DNA from: a virus
Reading direction: 5' to 3' (one strand)
DNA length: 51,344 nucleotides
IMG/VR virus record: IMGVR_UViG_3300033155_001120
Location: 1 to 51,344 of that record
In this document: one piece after another, positions 43,922 through 51,344 of the stretch
Numbering within the stretch: position 1 is the stretch's first letter
How the letters are laid out: each line of letters opens with the position of its first letter
Made by a program: the position numbers and the translations under genes
Notes under the pieces: generated by a model
What the model saw: only the letters and a program-made list of their open reading frames with translations
What the model was told of the DNA's origin: nothing
The model's database searches: none

Positions 43922-44590
43922 ATGCCACGCAAGCGAGAAGATAAAGAATTCACTAACAACCAATACAACCCTTTCACAGCGAAAAACGATAAACAGAAAC
44001 AACTCTTTAATCACCTAGACTCCTCAGAGATCATAATAGCTTATGGTGCGGCAGGCACTGGAAAGACGGCCTGTGCGGTTAGTAAGGCCTGTGAATACCT
44101 CCATGAACATAAGGTTGACAAAATCATAGTCTCCAGACCTTCTATCGAAGCTGGGGAGAGTATTGGGCACCTACCCGGGGAGATACACGATAAATTTGCT
44201 CCTTGGTTAGCTCCGGTTCGAGGGATTATGAATGAGATACTGGGGAAGTCACATGTTGACTCTTTGGTAAGGGCTGGAAAGATCGAGGCTATTCCCCTAG
44301 GCTTCTGCCGAGGCCAAACCTTCAATAACTCCTATATCCTCTTAGACGAAGCTCAAAATACCACCCCCGAACAGATGAAAATGTTCCTAACCAGAATAGG
44401 GCATAACTCTAAGATGGTTGTAACTGGGGATAATGACCAGACAGATATTAGAGGCCAAAATGGGCTAGAAGATGTTATTTATAAGATTGACTGGATGTCG
44501 TCAGTAAAAATAGTTGAATTTGAACGCAATGATATAGTGCGTAACTCGATCATAAGTGATATACTCAGCAGCTATGACGAACCAAATTAA
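43922..44590 (+). CDS. phoH: PhoH-family ATPase
   Basis: Walker A GAAGTGKT (42-49), Walker B ILLDEAQN (139-146) and sensor TGDNDQTD are intact, with the family's VSRPSIEAGE and PLGFCRGQTF segments. PhoH proteins are RNA-associated ATPases/helicase-like enzymes that are frequent in marine and other phages; the phage role is not settled. The next gene, a sigma factor, starts inside its last codons. Confidence 0.93.
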   Translation: MPRKREDKEFTNNQYNPFTAKNDKQKQLFNHLDSSEIIIAYGAAGTGKTACAVSKACEYLHEHKVDKIIVSRPSIEAGESIGHLPGEIHDKFAPWLAPVRGIMNEILGKSHVDSLVRAGKIEAIPLGFCRGQTFNNSYILLDEAQNTTPEQMKMFLTRIGHNSKMVVTGDNDQTDIRGQNGLEDVIYKIDWMSSVKIVEFERNDIVRNSIISDILSSYDEPN

Positions 44591-45152
44591 AAATATGTCC
44601 AATGAAGAACTATACGCTAACTACCACGAACATGTAGCTAGATCATGCTTGATAACTTGGAAAAAGTATGATTGGGTTCTACCCCCAAACGATGCTATTC
44701 AAATAGGCTGGCTAGCCCTTATAAACATGATGAAGAATTATGAACCTATGGAAAATGGTACCTCTGAGGATTTCTTAGCTCTTAGTGGTATGAGAGTTAG
44801 CGGAGCGGTTAAGGATGAAGTCAGGAAAATAGGCGGTGTAAAGAAAGTCAAGGGTAAGGAAATATACACTATACGGCACTTCGAGTTATCACTTGAGGAC
44901 ACAGAATCTTCCAGAGCTGACCTATCTCTGTACTCTACAGACCCAGAAGAACCGGAGGTACCATTAGAAGAACTTGTTGGTATGTTGAAGGATCAACAAA
45001 AAGAAGTTATACGTGGTATGTATAGATATGAGAAAACTATGACAGAGATAGCAGTGTATCTAAACGTATCAGAGTCGAGGGTATCGCAAATACATAAAGA
45101 AGCCTTAGCCAAACTACGTAGAAAACATGGAGTACTTAGATATGCGGCCTAA
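44574..45152 (+). CDS. FliA-like (sigma-28 type) sigma factor (192 aa)
   Basis: Region 2 appears as NDAIQIGWLALINMMKNYEP then SGMRVSGAVKDEVRK (39-85), close to FliA's D-L-x-Q-x-G-x-x-G-L and R-I-R-G-A-x-x-D-E-L-R. Region 4 is MTEIAVYLNVSESRVSQIHK (156-175) within a helix-turn-helix, ending in ALAKLRR. It would redirect host RNA polymerase, probably to late genes. ATG 44574 is preferred to the longer frame at 44556. Confidence 0.85.
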   Translation: MTNQIKNMSNEELYANYHEHVARSCLITWKKYDWVLPPNDAIQIGWLALINMMKNYEPMENGTSEDFLALSGMRVSGAVKDEVRKIGGVKKVKGKEIYTIRHFELSLEDTESSRADLSLYSTDPEEPEVPLEELVGMLKDQQKEVIRGMYRYEKTMTEIAVYLNVSESRVSQIHKEALAKLRRKHGVLRYAA

Positions 45153-45354
45153 GGAATTTGTAGCAGATGATGAACTAGACACCCCTCTCCGAGGCCTACC
45201 CGGGGATAGTAAATATGAGCTTATAAAAATATGGAAATCAGAATTCATTAAAATGAATGAGCATTCTGATAACCTCAAAGAAGCCTCTAAAAGAACTCGG
45301 TACTTAAATAACCGAAGCCAAAACTCTACCTTCATGGTACGTAAAAAACCTTAG
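45127..45354 (+). CDS. Small hypothetical protein (75 aa)
   Basis: It overlaps the sigma gene by 26 bases, or begins at ATG 45142 with a shorter overlap. The product is charged and helical (DSKYELIKIWKSEFIKMNEH) with a basic end. No family is recognised. Its place after a sigma factor makes an accessory regulatory role possible, by position only. Confidence 0.5.
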   Translation: MEYLDMRPKEFVADDELDTPLRGLPGDSKYELIKIWKSEFIKMNEHSDNLKEASKRTRYLNNRSQNSTFMVRKKP

Positions 45355-45373
45355 TAGTCTTTCCCCCTCGCTG

Positions 45374-45402
45374 TTGACACAGCTCCCCTCCTGTGGTATC
45401 CC
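45374..45402 (+). promoter_or_regulatory. Extended -10 promoter of the last structural block
   Basis: TTGACA, 17-base spacer ending CCTGTGG, then TATCCC. Predicted start near 45409; the 80-base leader ends in AGAGGAAT before ATG 45492. Confidence 0.5.
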
Positions 45403-45491
45403 CTAGCTATGAGTGTTATGACACTCCAAAATTACTATGACTACGAAAATCTTGTGGTCTAAAATAACTCATAGATTAGAGGAATTAAAAG

Positions 45492-45929
45492 ATGGCTACA
45501 GGTGACGTACTAATTTTTGACGAAGCGATGGCATATATGCTCGATGGTGGTTGGGAAGCTGCTGATGATATTAAGTGTGCCATCCTAGATAACACAGTAA
45601 CTCCTGTTATAGGAGCTACTACTCCAGCCCTTGGTGACTACACAGAAGTAGGAGCAGCCGGTTCTTATACCTTAGGTGGAACTTCACTGGGCACATGGGG
45701 TACTGTGATTACTCAGACATCAGGTGTTACTAAGATGGACTCAGCTACTAATCCTACGTGGGCGCAACACGCTTCCAGTGATGTCGATGCCTATTGGGGT
45801 CTTTTGTATAATGATACAGATGCTGGTGATGCAGCCATTGGTTTTATAGAACTAGGTGGGCCGGTTGACATGACGGCTGGTGACTTAACAATCACTTGGG
45901 CAGCTGGTGGTATCTTCACTATTACTTAA
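45492..45929 (+). CDS. Structural protein (145 aa)
   Basis: Beta-rich and Gly/Thr/Ala-rich: DVLIFDEAMAYMLDGGWEAA, then AYWGLLYNDTDAGDAAIGFI. It recalls small phage tail or fibre proteins with a family core of ANPTWAQ-type text, and is distantly similar in style to the gene at 31411. A strong terminator follows it, so it may be made in high amounts. Confidence 0.65.
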   Translation: MATGDVLIFDEAMAYMLDGGWEAADDIKCAILDNTVTPVIGATTPALGDYTEVGAAGSYTLGGTSLGTWGTVITQTSGVTKMDSATNPTWAQHASSDVDAYWGLLYNDTDAGDAAIGFIELGGPVDMTAGDLTITWAAGGIFTIT

Positions 45930-45960
45930 TATCTAGTTAGCTTGAGGTAAAGTTTAAAAA

Positions 45961-45985
45961 ACGGGACAGTATTGTCCCGTTTTTA
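45961..45985 (+). terminator. Strong, possibly bidirectional terminator
   Basis: ACGGGACA pairs with TGTCCCGT around GTAT, flanked by a run of A on the left and TTTTT on the right. It separates the 145-residue gene from the next. Confidence 0.9.
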
Positions 45986-46014
45986 GCGGTATAACATTCA
46001 TAAAGGTAAGAGCC

Positions 46015-46518
46015 ATGGCAACAACTAATATTTCTTATGGTACTACAACAGACATACCAGTAACGGCGTTAGATGGTAATGGAGACAACACCTTTGCCTC
46101 CAGTGCTATTGTGGATAACCAAACTAATAAGTTTGTTGATGCCATGGTGGGTGGTACCATTCAAGTAGGAACAGTCACAGCGGATGGTACTTTGGACTTT
46201 TACTTGGATATATCTTGGGATGGTACCGAGTTTGCAGCTGGGTGTGATGCTGGAGACACAGACATTACATGGGGGACTACAGGTAGTACCACTGTTAATG
46301 GCCAAAATAACTTGATTTTTTTAGGGTCGGTGGACGTAGATTCTACGGATGATAACTCAGACTTCCCCTTTGGGGGGTTTAGTATTGCGGGGGCAACTGG
46401 AGGGATAATGCCTGCCAAGTGGACTATTCTAGTAAGAAATAACACTGGAGTGGCGCTACATGCCACAGGGACTAATAATCATTTAGAGTATCGAGGAATT
46501 ACCTTCACCTCTGGCTAA
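46015..46518 (+). CDS. Structural protein (167 aa)
   Basis: Beta-rich, Thr/Asp/Gly-rich protein (ATTNISYGTTTDIPVTALDG) with single compact domain. No catalytic motif. It probably belongs to a fibre or decoration complex with its neighbours. Confidence 0.62.
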   Translation: MATTNISYGTTTDIPVTALDGNGDNTFASSAIVDNQTNKFVDAMVGGTIQVGTVTADGTLDFYLDISWDGTEFAAGCDAGDTDITWGTTGSTTVNGQNNLIFLGSVDVDSTDDNSDFPFGGFSIAGATGGIMPAKWTILVRNNTGVALHATGTNNHLEYRGITFTSG

Positions 46519-46554
46519 TAACGTTATATTGTCTTAATTCGGGGTACACATAAT

Positions 46555-47031
46555 ATGAGTAGAGTAAGAAATTTTATTGGAGTGAAACATCAAGGACTAC
46601 GTGAGAAAGTCGATGTACTTACTAATGAGTTACATGATGAGTTAGAGGATGCCTACTATGGGACTTATATATCCGAGGGTGTTAGATCAGAAGACGGCTG
46701 GAAACATGGTGTATCTAAACCATGGGAGGGTTTTGACGTGCGCGTGAACGCGACACAATCACTAAAGCAGTTCCAAATTCTGCATGGGATGTTATTCCAT
46801 ATACACAATATTCTGTTCCACAAGGTCAACCTGTTAGAACCCGAAGTCATACCTGCATCGGACTACGACGAGAACACGGACAAGGATGCTGTGCTACACA
46901 TCAAATCATCGGAGTCCCGTCAGTGGATAATTGATACTGCCCAACAGTATGGGGTTAATCCTAAGAAGATTCGGAACCGACTGATCTTACGTGTAAAGGA
47001 AACCCTCAACCATGACATCATTCTTGACTGA
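46555..47031 (+). CDS. Hypothetical virion-region protein (158 aa)
   Basis: Helical first two-thirds (LREKVDVLTNELHDELEDAY; FQILHGMLFHIHNILFHKVN), then an alpha/beta end. Its style differs from the beta-rich neighbours, so it may be a chaperone or adaptor. The stop overlaps the next ATG. Confidence 0.58.
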   Translation: MSRVRNFIGVKHQGLREKVDVLTNELHDELEDAYYGTYISEGVRSEDGWKHGVSKPWEGFDVRVNATQSLKQFQILHGMLFHIHNILFHKVNLLEPEVIPASDYDENTDKDAVLHIKSSESRQWIIDTAQQYGVNPKKIRNRLILRVKETLNHDIILD

Positions 47032-48539
47032 TGACCACGAAGTTCATCACTCCTGTTGATATCACGCCGGGTACAGCCGGTTCATGGCAGGATATTGATG
47101 TCTCCAGCTATGTGTCGGATAATGCTACAGGTGTAATTTGTAGGTTCACAACAGAGGGCACCGGCAGTGAACACTGGCGCAAGAATGGCAGCACGGATGC
47201 CTTGGAGTATTACTCTGATACGAGTGAACACGTCTTTTTCCTGTGTGGTATCGATGGCTCCAACATATTTGAGATGTACATTAAGTCTCTATCAGCGGTT
47301 TACCTAGTAGGTTATACAGAGGATGAAGCGACGTACTTCACCAATCTTACGAATATACAAACTGGATCGGCAAGTACATGGAACGATTATGATATATCTG
47401 GTGACACCGGGGGAGATACAGCGATTGCTGCAATCTTGAATTTCAGAGGAGGGGGACACAGCGTTTATGGTGTTAGAAAGAATGGTGGCACGGATAGCAT
47501 ATTCCGAGAGAAGTACGGTCATATAGGAATGGTCGTGGGGGTGGATGGCAGTGAGATTCTGGAGGGGTATCAGGTAACGACAGGCGACCCTTGCTACCTG
47601 ACTGGATACTTCACTAAAGGCATTACCATGTATACTAATGGGGTGGTTAATGACCTCGCAGACGACAAGACGTATTTTCAACCAATGGACCCCATGCCCG
47701 GTGTGGAGGGTATAATCGTAGAGGCAGAGGCGTCTTACGCTCAAGCGAATCATATTGTTAAGACGAGAGGCTCGACCGACATGGCCTTTACTAATAGTAA
47801 TATGGATCAGCACATGTTCCATTTTGTCCAGTGTGATGCCTTAGGTAGAACTGAAGGGATTATCGGCAGCGCAGGCATTGACTGGAATATTCTCGGCTAC
47901 TGGGGGAGGTTATCTACAAGGCCGATCACTGAAGTTACATACCAAGTTAGTGCCAATGATCGTGATGGTGAAGAAATCGATGATACAACGTGGGATGAGG
48001 ATGGGTTTGACTCAGATGGTATCCGCGTGGGGGGCGACACCGGAGATCACGACATGGGGATGGCGTGGACAGGTGTTGCTGTTCCAAAAGGAGCTAAGAT
48101 ATTGTCGGCTATCATTGAGGTGTTTTGTAAGTGGGAGTCCAGCGTAGGCATCGATCCCCAGACATTAATGTACGGCTTCGCTGTCGATGATCTCGCTGCC
48201 TTCGGGGCATCTAACCGTCCCTCACAGATAGCACAGACAACGGCGTTCGTTGACCAGAAATATGACGGCGAGTGGGATTACCGGGATGAGGAGTTTATAC
48301 CCTTGTATGACGCTGCAGACCTTATTCAGGAGATAGTGAATAGAGATGGGTGGGTATCGGGTAATGCTCTAGGTGTAGTCTGGAAGGAGAATGGGTCTCC
48401 TGCCAGCTACCGGTGGCAACTACAGACCTATAACCGCAGCACAAGCCAAGCAGCGAAGATTACGATCAACTATATGACTATGTCCCACCCACCTATACGA
48501 AGACGTACAACTAGACAACAAGTTTTATTAGCGAGGTAA
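47031..48539 (+). CDS. Structural protein with repeated beta domains (502 aa)
   Basis: Two adjacent N-terminal segments are repeats: DITPGTAGSWQDIDVSSYVS and NIQTGSASTWNDYDISGDTG begin similar modules of about 100 residues that include VICRFTTEG/AAILNFRGGG and KNGSTD/KNGGTD. The remainder is a jelly-roll-type domain. Probably a fibre or receptor-binding component. The higher C and G use suggests a separate evolutionary history. Confidence 0.65.
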   Translation: MTTKFITPVDITPGTAGSWQDIDVSSYVSDNATGVICRFTTEGTGSEHWRKNGSTDALEYYSDTSEHVFFLCGIDGSNIFEMYIKSLSAVYLVGYTEDEATYFTNLTNIQTGSASTWNDYDISGDTGGDTAIAAILNFRGGGHSVYGVRKNGGTDSIFREKYGHIGMVVGVDGSEILEGYQVTTGDPCYLTGYFTKGITMYTNGVVNDLADDKTYFQPMDPMPGVEGIIVEAEASYAQANHIVKTRGSTDMAFTNSNMDQHMFHFVQCDALGRTEGIIGSAGIDWNILGYWGRLSTRPITEVTYQVSANDRDGEEIDDTTWDEDGFDSDGIRVGGDTGDHDMGMAWTGVAVPKGAKILSAIIEVFCKWESSVGIDPQTLMYGFAVDDLAAFGASNRPSQIAQTTAFVDQKYDGEWDYRDEEFIPLYDAADLIQEIVNRDGWVSGNALGVVWKENGSPASYRWQLQTYNRSTSQAAKITINYMTMSHPPIRRRTTRQQVLLAR

Positions 48540-48545
48540 GAGAAA

Positions 48546-49028
48546 ATGGCAAGAAGATACACAGCAGTATTTGAAGATATTGCAATAACCGCAGCACAAG
48601 ACCTATTTGAGATTGCTGCCCCCTCCACGGGTATAGTGAAGATTATTAAGTGGTCAGTATTTCAAACTACTGATGTAGGAGATGCAGAGGAAGAAATTCT
48701 TGAGATAGAAACAGTTCGTGGTGATGGCACAGTCACAAGTGGTTCAGGTGGGGCAGCAGTTACACCTCAGCCAATTGATAATGGTGACGGAGCGGCTAGT
48801 TCGACGGTGGAACGAAATAACACAACACGTATGGTAGTAGGTACTGGTACATTAGACCTACTAGAAAAATATGGGTTCAATGTTCGTATGCCTATCGAAA
48901 TGGTCTACACTCCAGAGGAACAGCCCGTCATTTCACCGAGTGACCGTTGGACTCTGTCCTTAAATGACGCTCCGGCTGATTCAATAACTTGTTCTGGTAT
49001 GATAGTCTTTGAAGAAATTGGCGGATAG
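48546..49028 (+). CDS. Structural protein (160 aa)
   Basis: Beta-rich: a compact domain starting YTAVFEDIAITAAQDLFEIA and ending ITCSGMIVFEEIGG. GAGAAAATGG lies around the start. It belongs with the surrounding late structural genes; no specific family is recognised. Confidence 0.6.
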   Translation: MARRYTAVFEDIAITAAQDLFEIAAPSTGIVKIIKWSVFQTTDVGDAEEEILEIETVRGDGTVTSGSGGAAVTPQPIDNGDGAASSTVERNNTTRMVVGTGTLDLLEKYGFNVRMPIEMVYTPEEQPVISPSDRWTLSLNDAPADSITCSGMIVFEEIGG

Positions 49029-49030
49029 TA

Positions 49031-51344
49031 ATGTCCTATGGGGTATACCGTCGCCGACATAACCCTAGGTTATACAAACGACGTATAATTATACCATCGG
49101 CGGCTAGTGCTGGTACAGGGGTTGTAGCTAATACAGCCTCTTTAACATTTGCCGCTAGTACAGCAGAGATAAACGCTGCTATTAATGTTGTGTCTGGTGT
49201 AAAAACATTTACGCTAGTAACAAATACAGTAACTGTAACATCAAATGTTGTGGTTACTAGTGCCATAACTCTCTTAGTATTAATCCCCAATCCTCCTAAC
49301 GTAAATGCAGGCATTAATATTGGCACAAATATTAATGCCTTATTACTATCTCGTAACCAAGCGGTGGTCAATGCTGAGACTACTATAGACACAACAGTTA
49401 ATTCTTTAGTACTCACAACCATACCCACCGATGTTAATCTTAATAAGTTCATACTTACTAACCTTGTAACTTTAACATCCACAACCCCTCAAGCTAGTGT
49501 GAACGCAGAGACCAGTGTAACTACTGGCCTTAATAGTTTAATCCTCACAACTATACCCGCTAGTATCAATGCCGAAACTAATATAGAAACATCAGTTAAT
49601 ACTCTGGTACTAACAACAAACCCGGCCTCTCTTAGTCTCAGTAGTGAGATAGTCACAACTACTAATAGTTTAACTCTGGCAACCAGTCAGGCTGATGTTA
49701 ACCTTAATAAGTTTGTAAATGCCAGCCTCAACACTCTAGCTCTTACGGCTGGTCAGGCTAATGTTAACTTTAGTAGGTTGGTAGCTACTAGTACTACTAC
49801 CTTGGTACTCTCAACAAACCAAGTGGTAATTGCAAAACCTCTTGCAGCTGGTCTAGTCGTAATTAATCGCCCTTATAGGAATCGTCCACAAACTCATACC
49901 AATCTCCATCCTTCTATCTTAAGTCAACAGAAGCTAAAGACTTTTGTTAACTTAGGTACTACAGGGAATAGAGCCTTTGATCAGGTAAGTAACAGGTTTA
50001 TTACTAGTGCTACAGGAGAATTTAAAAAGTTATCCCAACTAGGAGTAGGGGTACAGTTTGATGGTTCTGATGACTTTATTGATTTAGGTGGTGACTCGGG
50101 ATTCTATAGTGATAACTTCATTATGTATGCAGAGGTTACATTTGATAATATCATACCTGCTACGACCAGTACCCCCTTCGGTCATATATCTAGGGATATA
50201 AGTGCTAATGCTGCTAATGCAGCGTTTGAGTTACAGGTGACTACAGGAGACCTAGATTTTGCTCTCGGAGCCGTAGGGGATACATGGGAGTCCATAATTT
50301 GGGGTGAAGCAGTTGTTGTAGGTAGAGCTTATAAGCTTGTTGGGATGCTTCACAATGGAACTATGAAGTTTTGGGTTAATGGGGTACTAGCAGGAACCAA
50401 GACTAGTATTACCATAAACCATGGTACTGACACTAACCTTGCGATAGGTCGGACAAACTACTTCACGGGTAATTTGCATGAGGGTACAGTAGGTATCTGT
50501 GCCTATATTGCCGATGGGGGTGAAGCTCTTGCACAAGCCTTGGCTAAGAATCCTTATGAAGTTTTCTTCCAAGACACCTTACAGTTATTTCCAGTAGGGG
50601 ACGCAGGTAAAGAGATTGTAACTAACACCACCTCTCTAATACTAGCTGCTAACAGTGCCTCTATTAATGTCGAGACCAATGTATCCACTACCCTTAACAC
50701 CCTACTAGTATCCGTTAGCCAAGCAGTAGTAAACTCAGAAACGAATATTAATACGGGTCTTAATAGTCTGGTTCTGACCACTGGTTTAGCGGACGTTAAC
50801 CTTAACAAGGTTGTTGGTACCAGTCTTAAGAGCTTAATCCTTACCACAGGTCAATCTACTGTTAATGCTGAAATCAATATCAGTACGAGTCTTAACGGCC
50901 TAACTCTTACAACTAACCAATCTGGTATTAGGATAGATAGTGAGATAACCACTTCTCCTAACAGCCTAGTATTAAGTACTAGTCCAGTAGATGTTAATGC
51001 CGAAACTAATATCGATACGAATCTTAATAGCATAGTCCTTACCACTGGTCTGGCTGATGTTAATGCCGAAACTAATATCGATACGAATCTTAATAGCCTA
51101 GTCCTTACCACGGGTCAGGCTAATTTAACCACAGATTCAGAAGTAGTCACAACTCTTAAGAGCTTAACTCTTACCACTGGTCAATCTACTGTTAATGCTG
51201 AAATCAATATCAGTACGAGTCTTAACGGCCTAGTCCTTACCACTGGTCTGGCTGATGTTAACCTTAATAAGTCTGTTGATACAACTCTTAATGGCTTAGT
51301 CCTTACCACTGGTCTGGCTGATGTTAACCTTAATAAGTCTGTTG
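49031..51344 (+). CDS. Giant repeat protein with central LamG-like domain, 3' truncated
   Basis: An open frame of more than 770 codons runs from ATG 49031 off the window end. Residues about 25-285 and 525 onward are built of 22-residue repeats of the form L-x-L-T-T-x-x-A-x-V-N-A-E-T-N-I-x-T-x-L-N-S. Between them, residues about 339-513 (GVQFDGSDDFIDLGGDSGFY to GICAYIADGGEALAQALAKN) form a concanavalin/LamG-type lectin domain. It is probably a long tail fibre or surface adhesin. The repeats beyond 50990 are nearly identical at DNA level. Confidence 0.8.
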   Translation, partial: MSYGVYRRRHNPRLYKRRIIIPSAASAGTGVVANTASLTFAASTAEINAAINVVSGVKTFTLVTNTVTVTSNVVVTSAITLLVLIPNPPNVNAGINIGTNINALLLSRNQAVVNAETTIDTTVNSLVLTTIPTDVNLNKFILTNLVTLTSTTPQASVNAETSVTTGLNSLILTTIPASINAETNIETSVNTLVLTTNPASLSLSSEIVTTTNSLTLATSQADVNLNKFVNASLNTLALTAGQANVNFSRLVATSTTTLVLSTNQVVIAKPLAAGLVVINRPYRNRPQTHTNLHPSILSQQKLKTFVNLGTTGNRAFDQVSNRFITSATGEFKKLSQLGVGVQFDGSDDFIDLGGDSGFYSDNFIMYAEVTFDNIIPATTSTPFGHISRDISANAANAAFELQVTTGDLDFALGAVGDTWESIIWGEAVVVGRAYKLVGMLHNGTMKFWVNGVLAGTKTSITINHGTDTNLAIGRTNYFTGNLHEGTVGICAYIADGGEALAQALAKNPYEVFFQDTLQLFPVGDAGKEIVTNTTSLILAANSASINVETNVSTTLNTLLVSVSQAVVNSETNINTGLNSLVLTTGLADVNLNKVVGTSLKSLILTTGQSTVNAEINISTSLNGLTLTTNQSGIRIDSEITTSPNSLVLSTSPVDVNAETNIDTNLNSIVLTTGLADVNAETNIDTNLNSLVLTTGQANLTTDSEVVTTLKSLTLTTGQSTVNAEINISTSLNGLVLTTGLADVNLNKSVDTTLNGLVLTTGLADVNLNKSV
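50824..51344 (+). repeat. 66-base tandem repeats within the giant gene
   Basis: A segment at 50990 recurs at 51056, one at 50851 recurs at 51181 (five units on), and one at 51245 recurs at 51311, so the period is exactly 66 bases (22 codons). Copies differ at only a few positions, which indicates recent amplification or gene conversion. The array continues past the window. Confidence 0.9.

Noticed and set aside
1-51344. Lysis cassette (endolysin, holin, spanins), DNA polymerase and tape-measure genes
   Set aside because: I looked for them and saw none with recognisable motifs; they are probably outside the window. Small membrane proteins were not renamed as holins or spanins for lack of evidence.

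Overview
The window is a stretch of a tailed double-stranded DNA bacteriophage genome. All supported genes lie on the + strand, most joined by ATGA, TGATG or TAATG overlaps. It carries terminase, DUF4055-type portal, scaffold, major capsid and many tail or appendage genes, and no integrase. A Gram-negative host is likely: there are lipobox lipoproteins, a twin-arginine signal peptide, an outer-membrane-like protein ending in Trp-Arg-Phe, and many sigma70-type promoters. The host species and phage genus cannot be named from the sequence.

Layout. (1) 1-10315: a dense early or middle block of small genes, many hypothetical, with recognisable metabolic or counter-defence proteins: NADAR, a lone GGQ release-factor domain, a deaminase, a lone PEP-utilising-enzyme swivel domain, a PP1/PP2A-like phosphatase and a Nudix hydrolase. 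(2) 10316-15400: an RNA-rich region of about 21 tRNA genes or tRNA-like genes plus several unexplained structured RNAs, two HNH endonucleases, a SemiSWEET-like protein and a peptide made almost only of Gly and Met. (3) 15538-23723: a second block with a Tat-signal protein, a SLOG protein, a T5orf172 nuclease, a MazG-like protein, a KilA-N-like protein, both class I ribonucleotide reductase subunits and a ClpP-like protease. (4) 23798-28853: packaging and head genes. (5) 28959-41056: decoration, tail and fibre proteins with shared modules. (6) 41122-45354: VRR-NUC nuclease, metallophosphoesterase, PhoH ATPase and a FliA-like sigma factor. (7) 45492-51344: more structural genes, ending in a giant 22-residue-repeat protein that runs off the window.

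The main discovery is in region 2. Two tRNA transcription units each begin with a sigma70 promoter (16-base spacer), an essentially leaderless 28-codon ORF and a strong intrinsic terminator. The middle of each 28-residue peptide is made almost only of the amino acids carried by the tRNAs of that same unit: Gln, Pro, Phe, Cys and Trp ahead of the Gln-Trp-Pro-Pro-Cys-Phe tRNAs, and Leu, Ser, Glu and Tyr ahead of the Leu-Leu-Leu-Glu-Glu-Tyr-Ser-Ser tRNAs. Synonymous codons are sampled broadly. Both peptides share a C-terminal LCEEKS, and the RNA over that tail can pair with sequence overlapping the terminator, with a compensatory base change between the two copies. This has the form of leader-peptide attenuation in which a ribosome stalled for lack of a charged tRNA would switch on phage replacements for exactly that tRNA set. 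It is read from sequence and not tested. A GGQ ribosome-rescue-like domain, PhoH and NADAR elsewhere in the window would fit a phage that expects attacks on translation or nucleic acids, but that link is inference.
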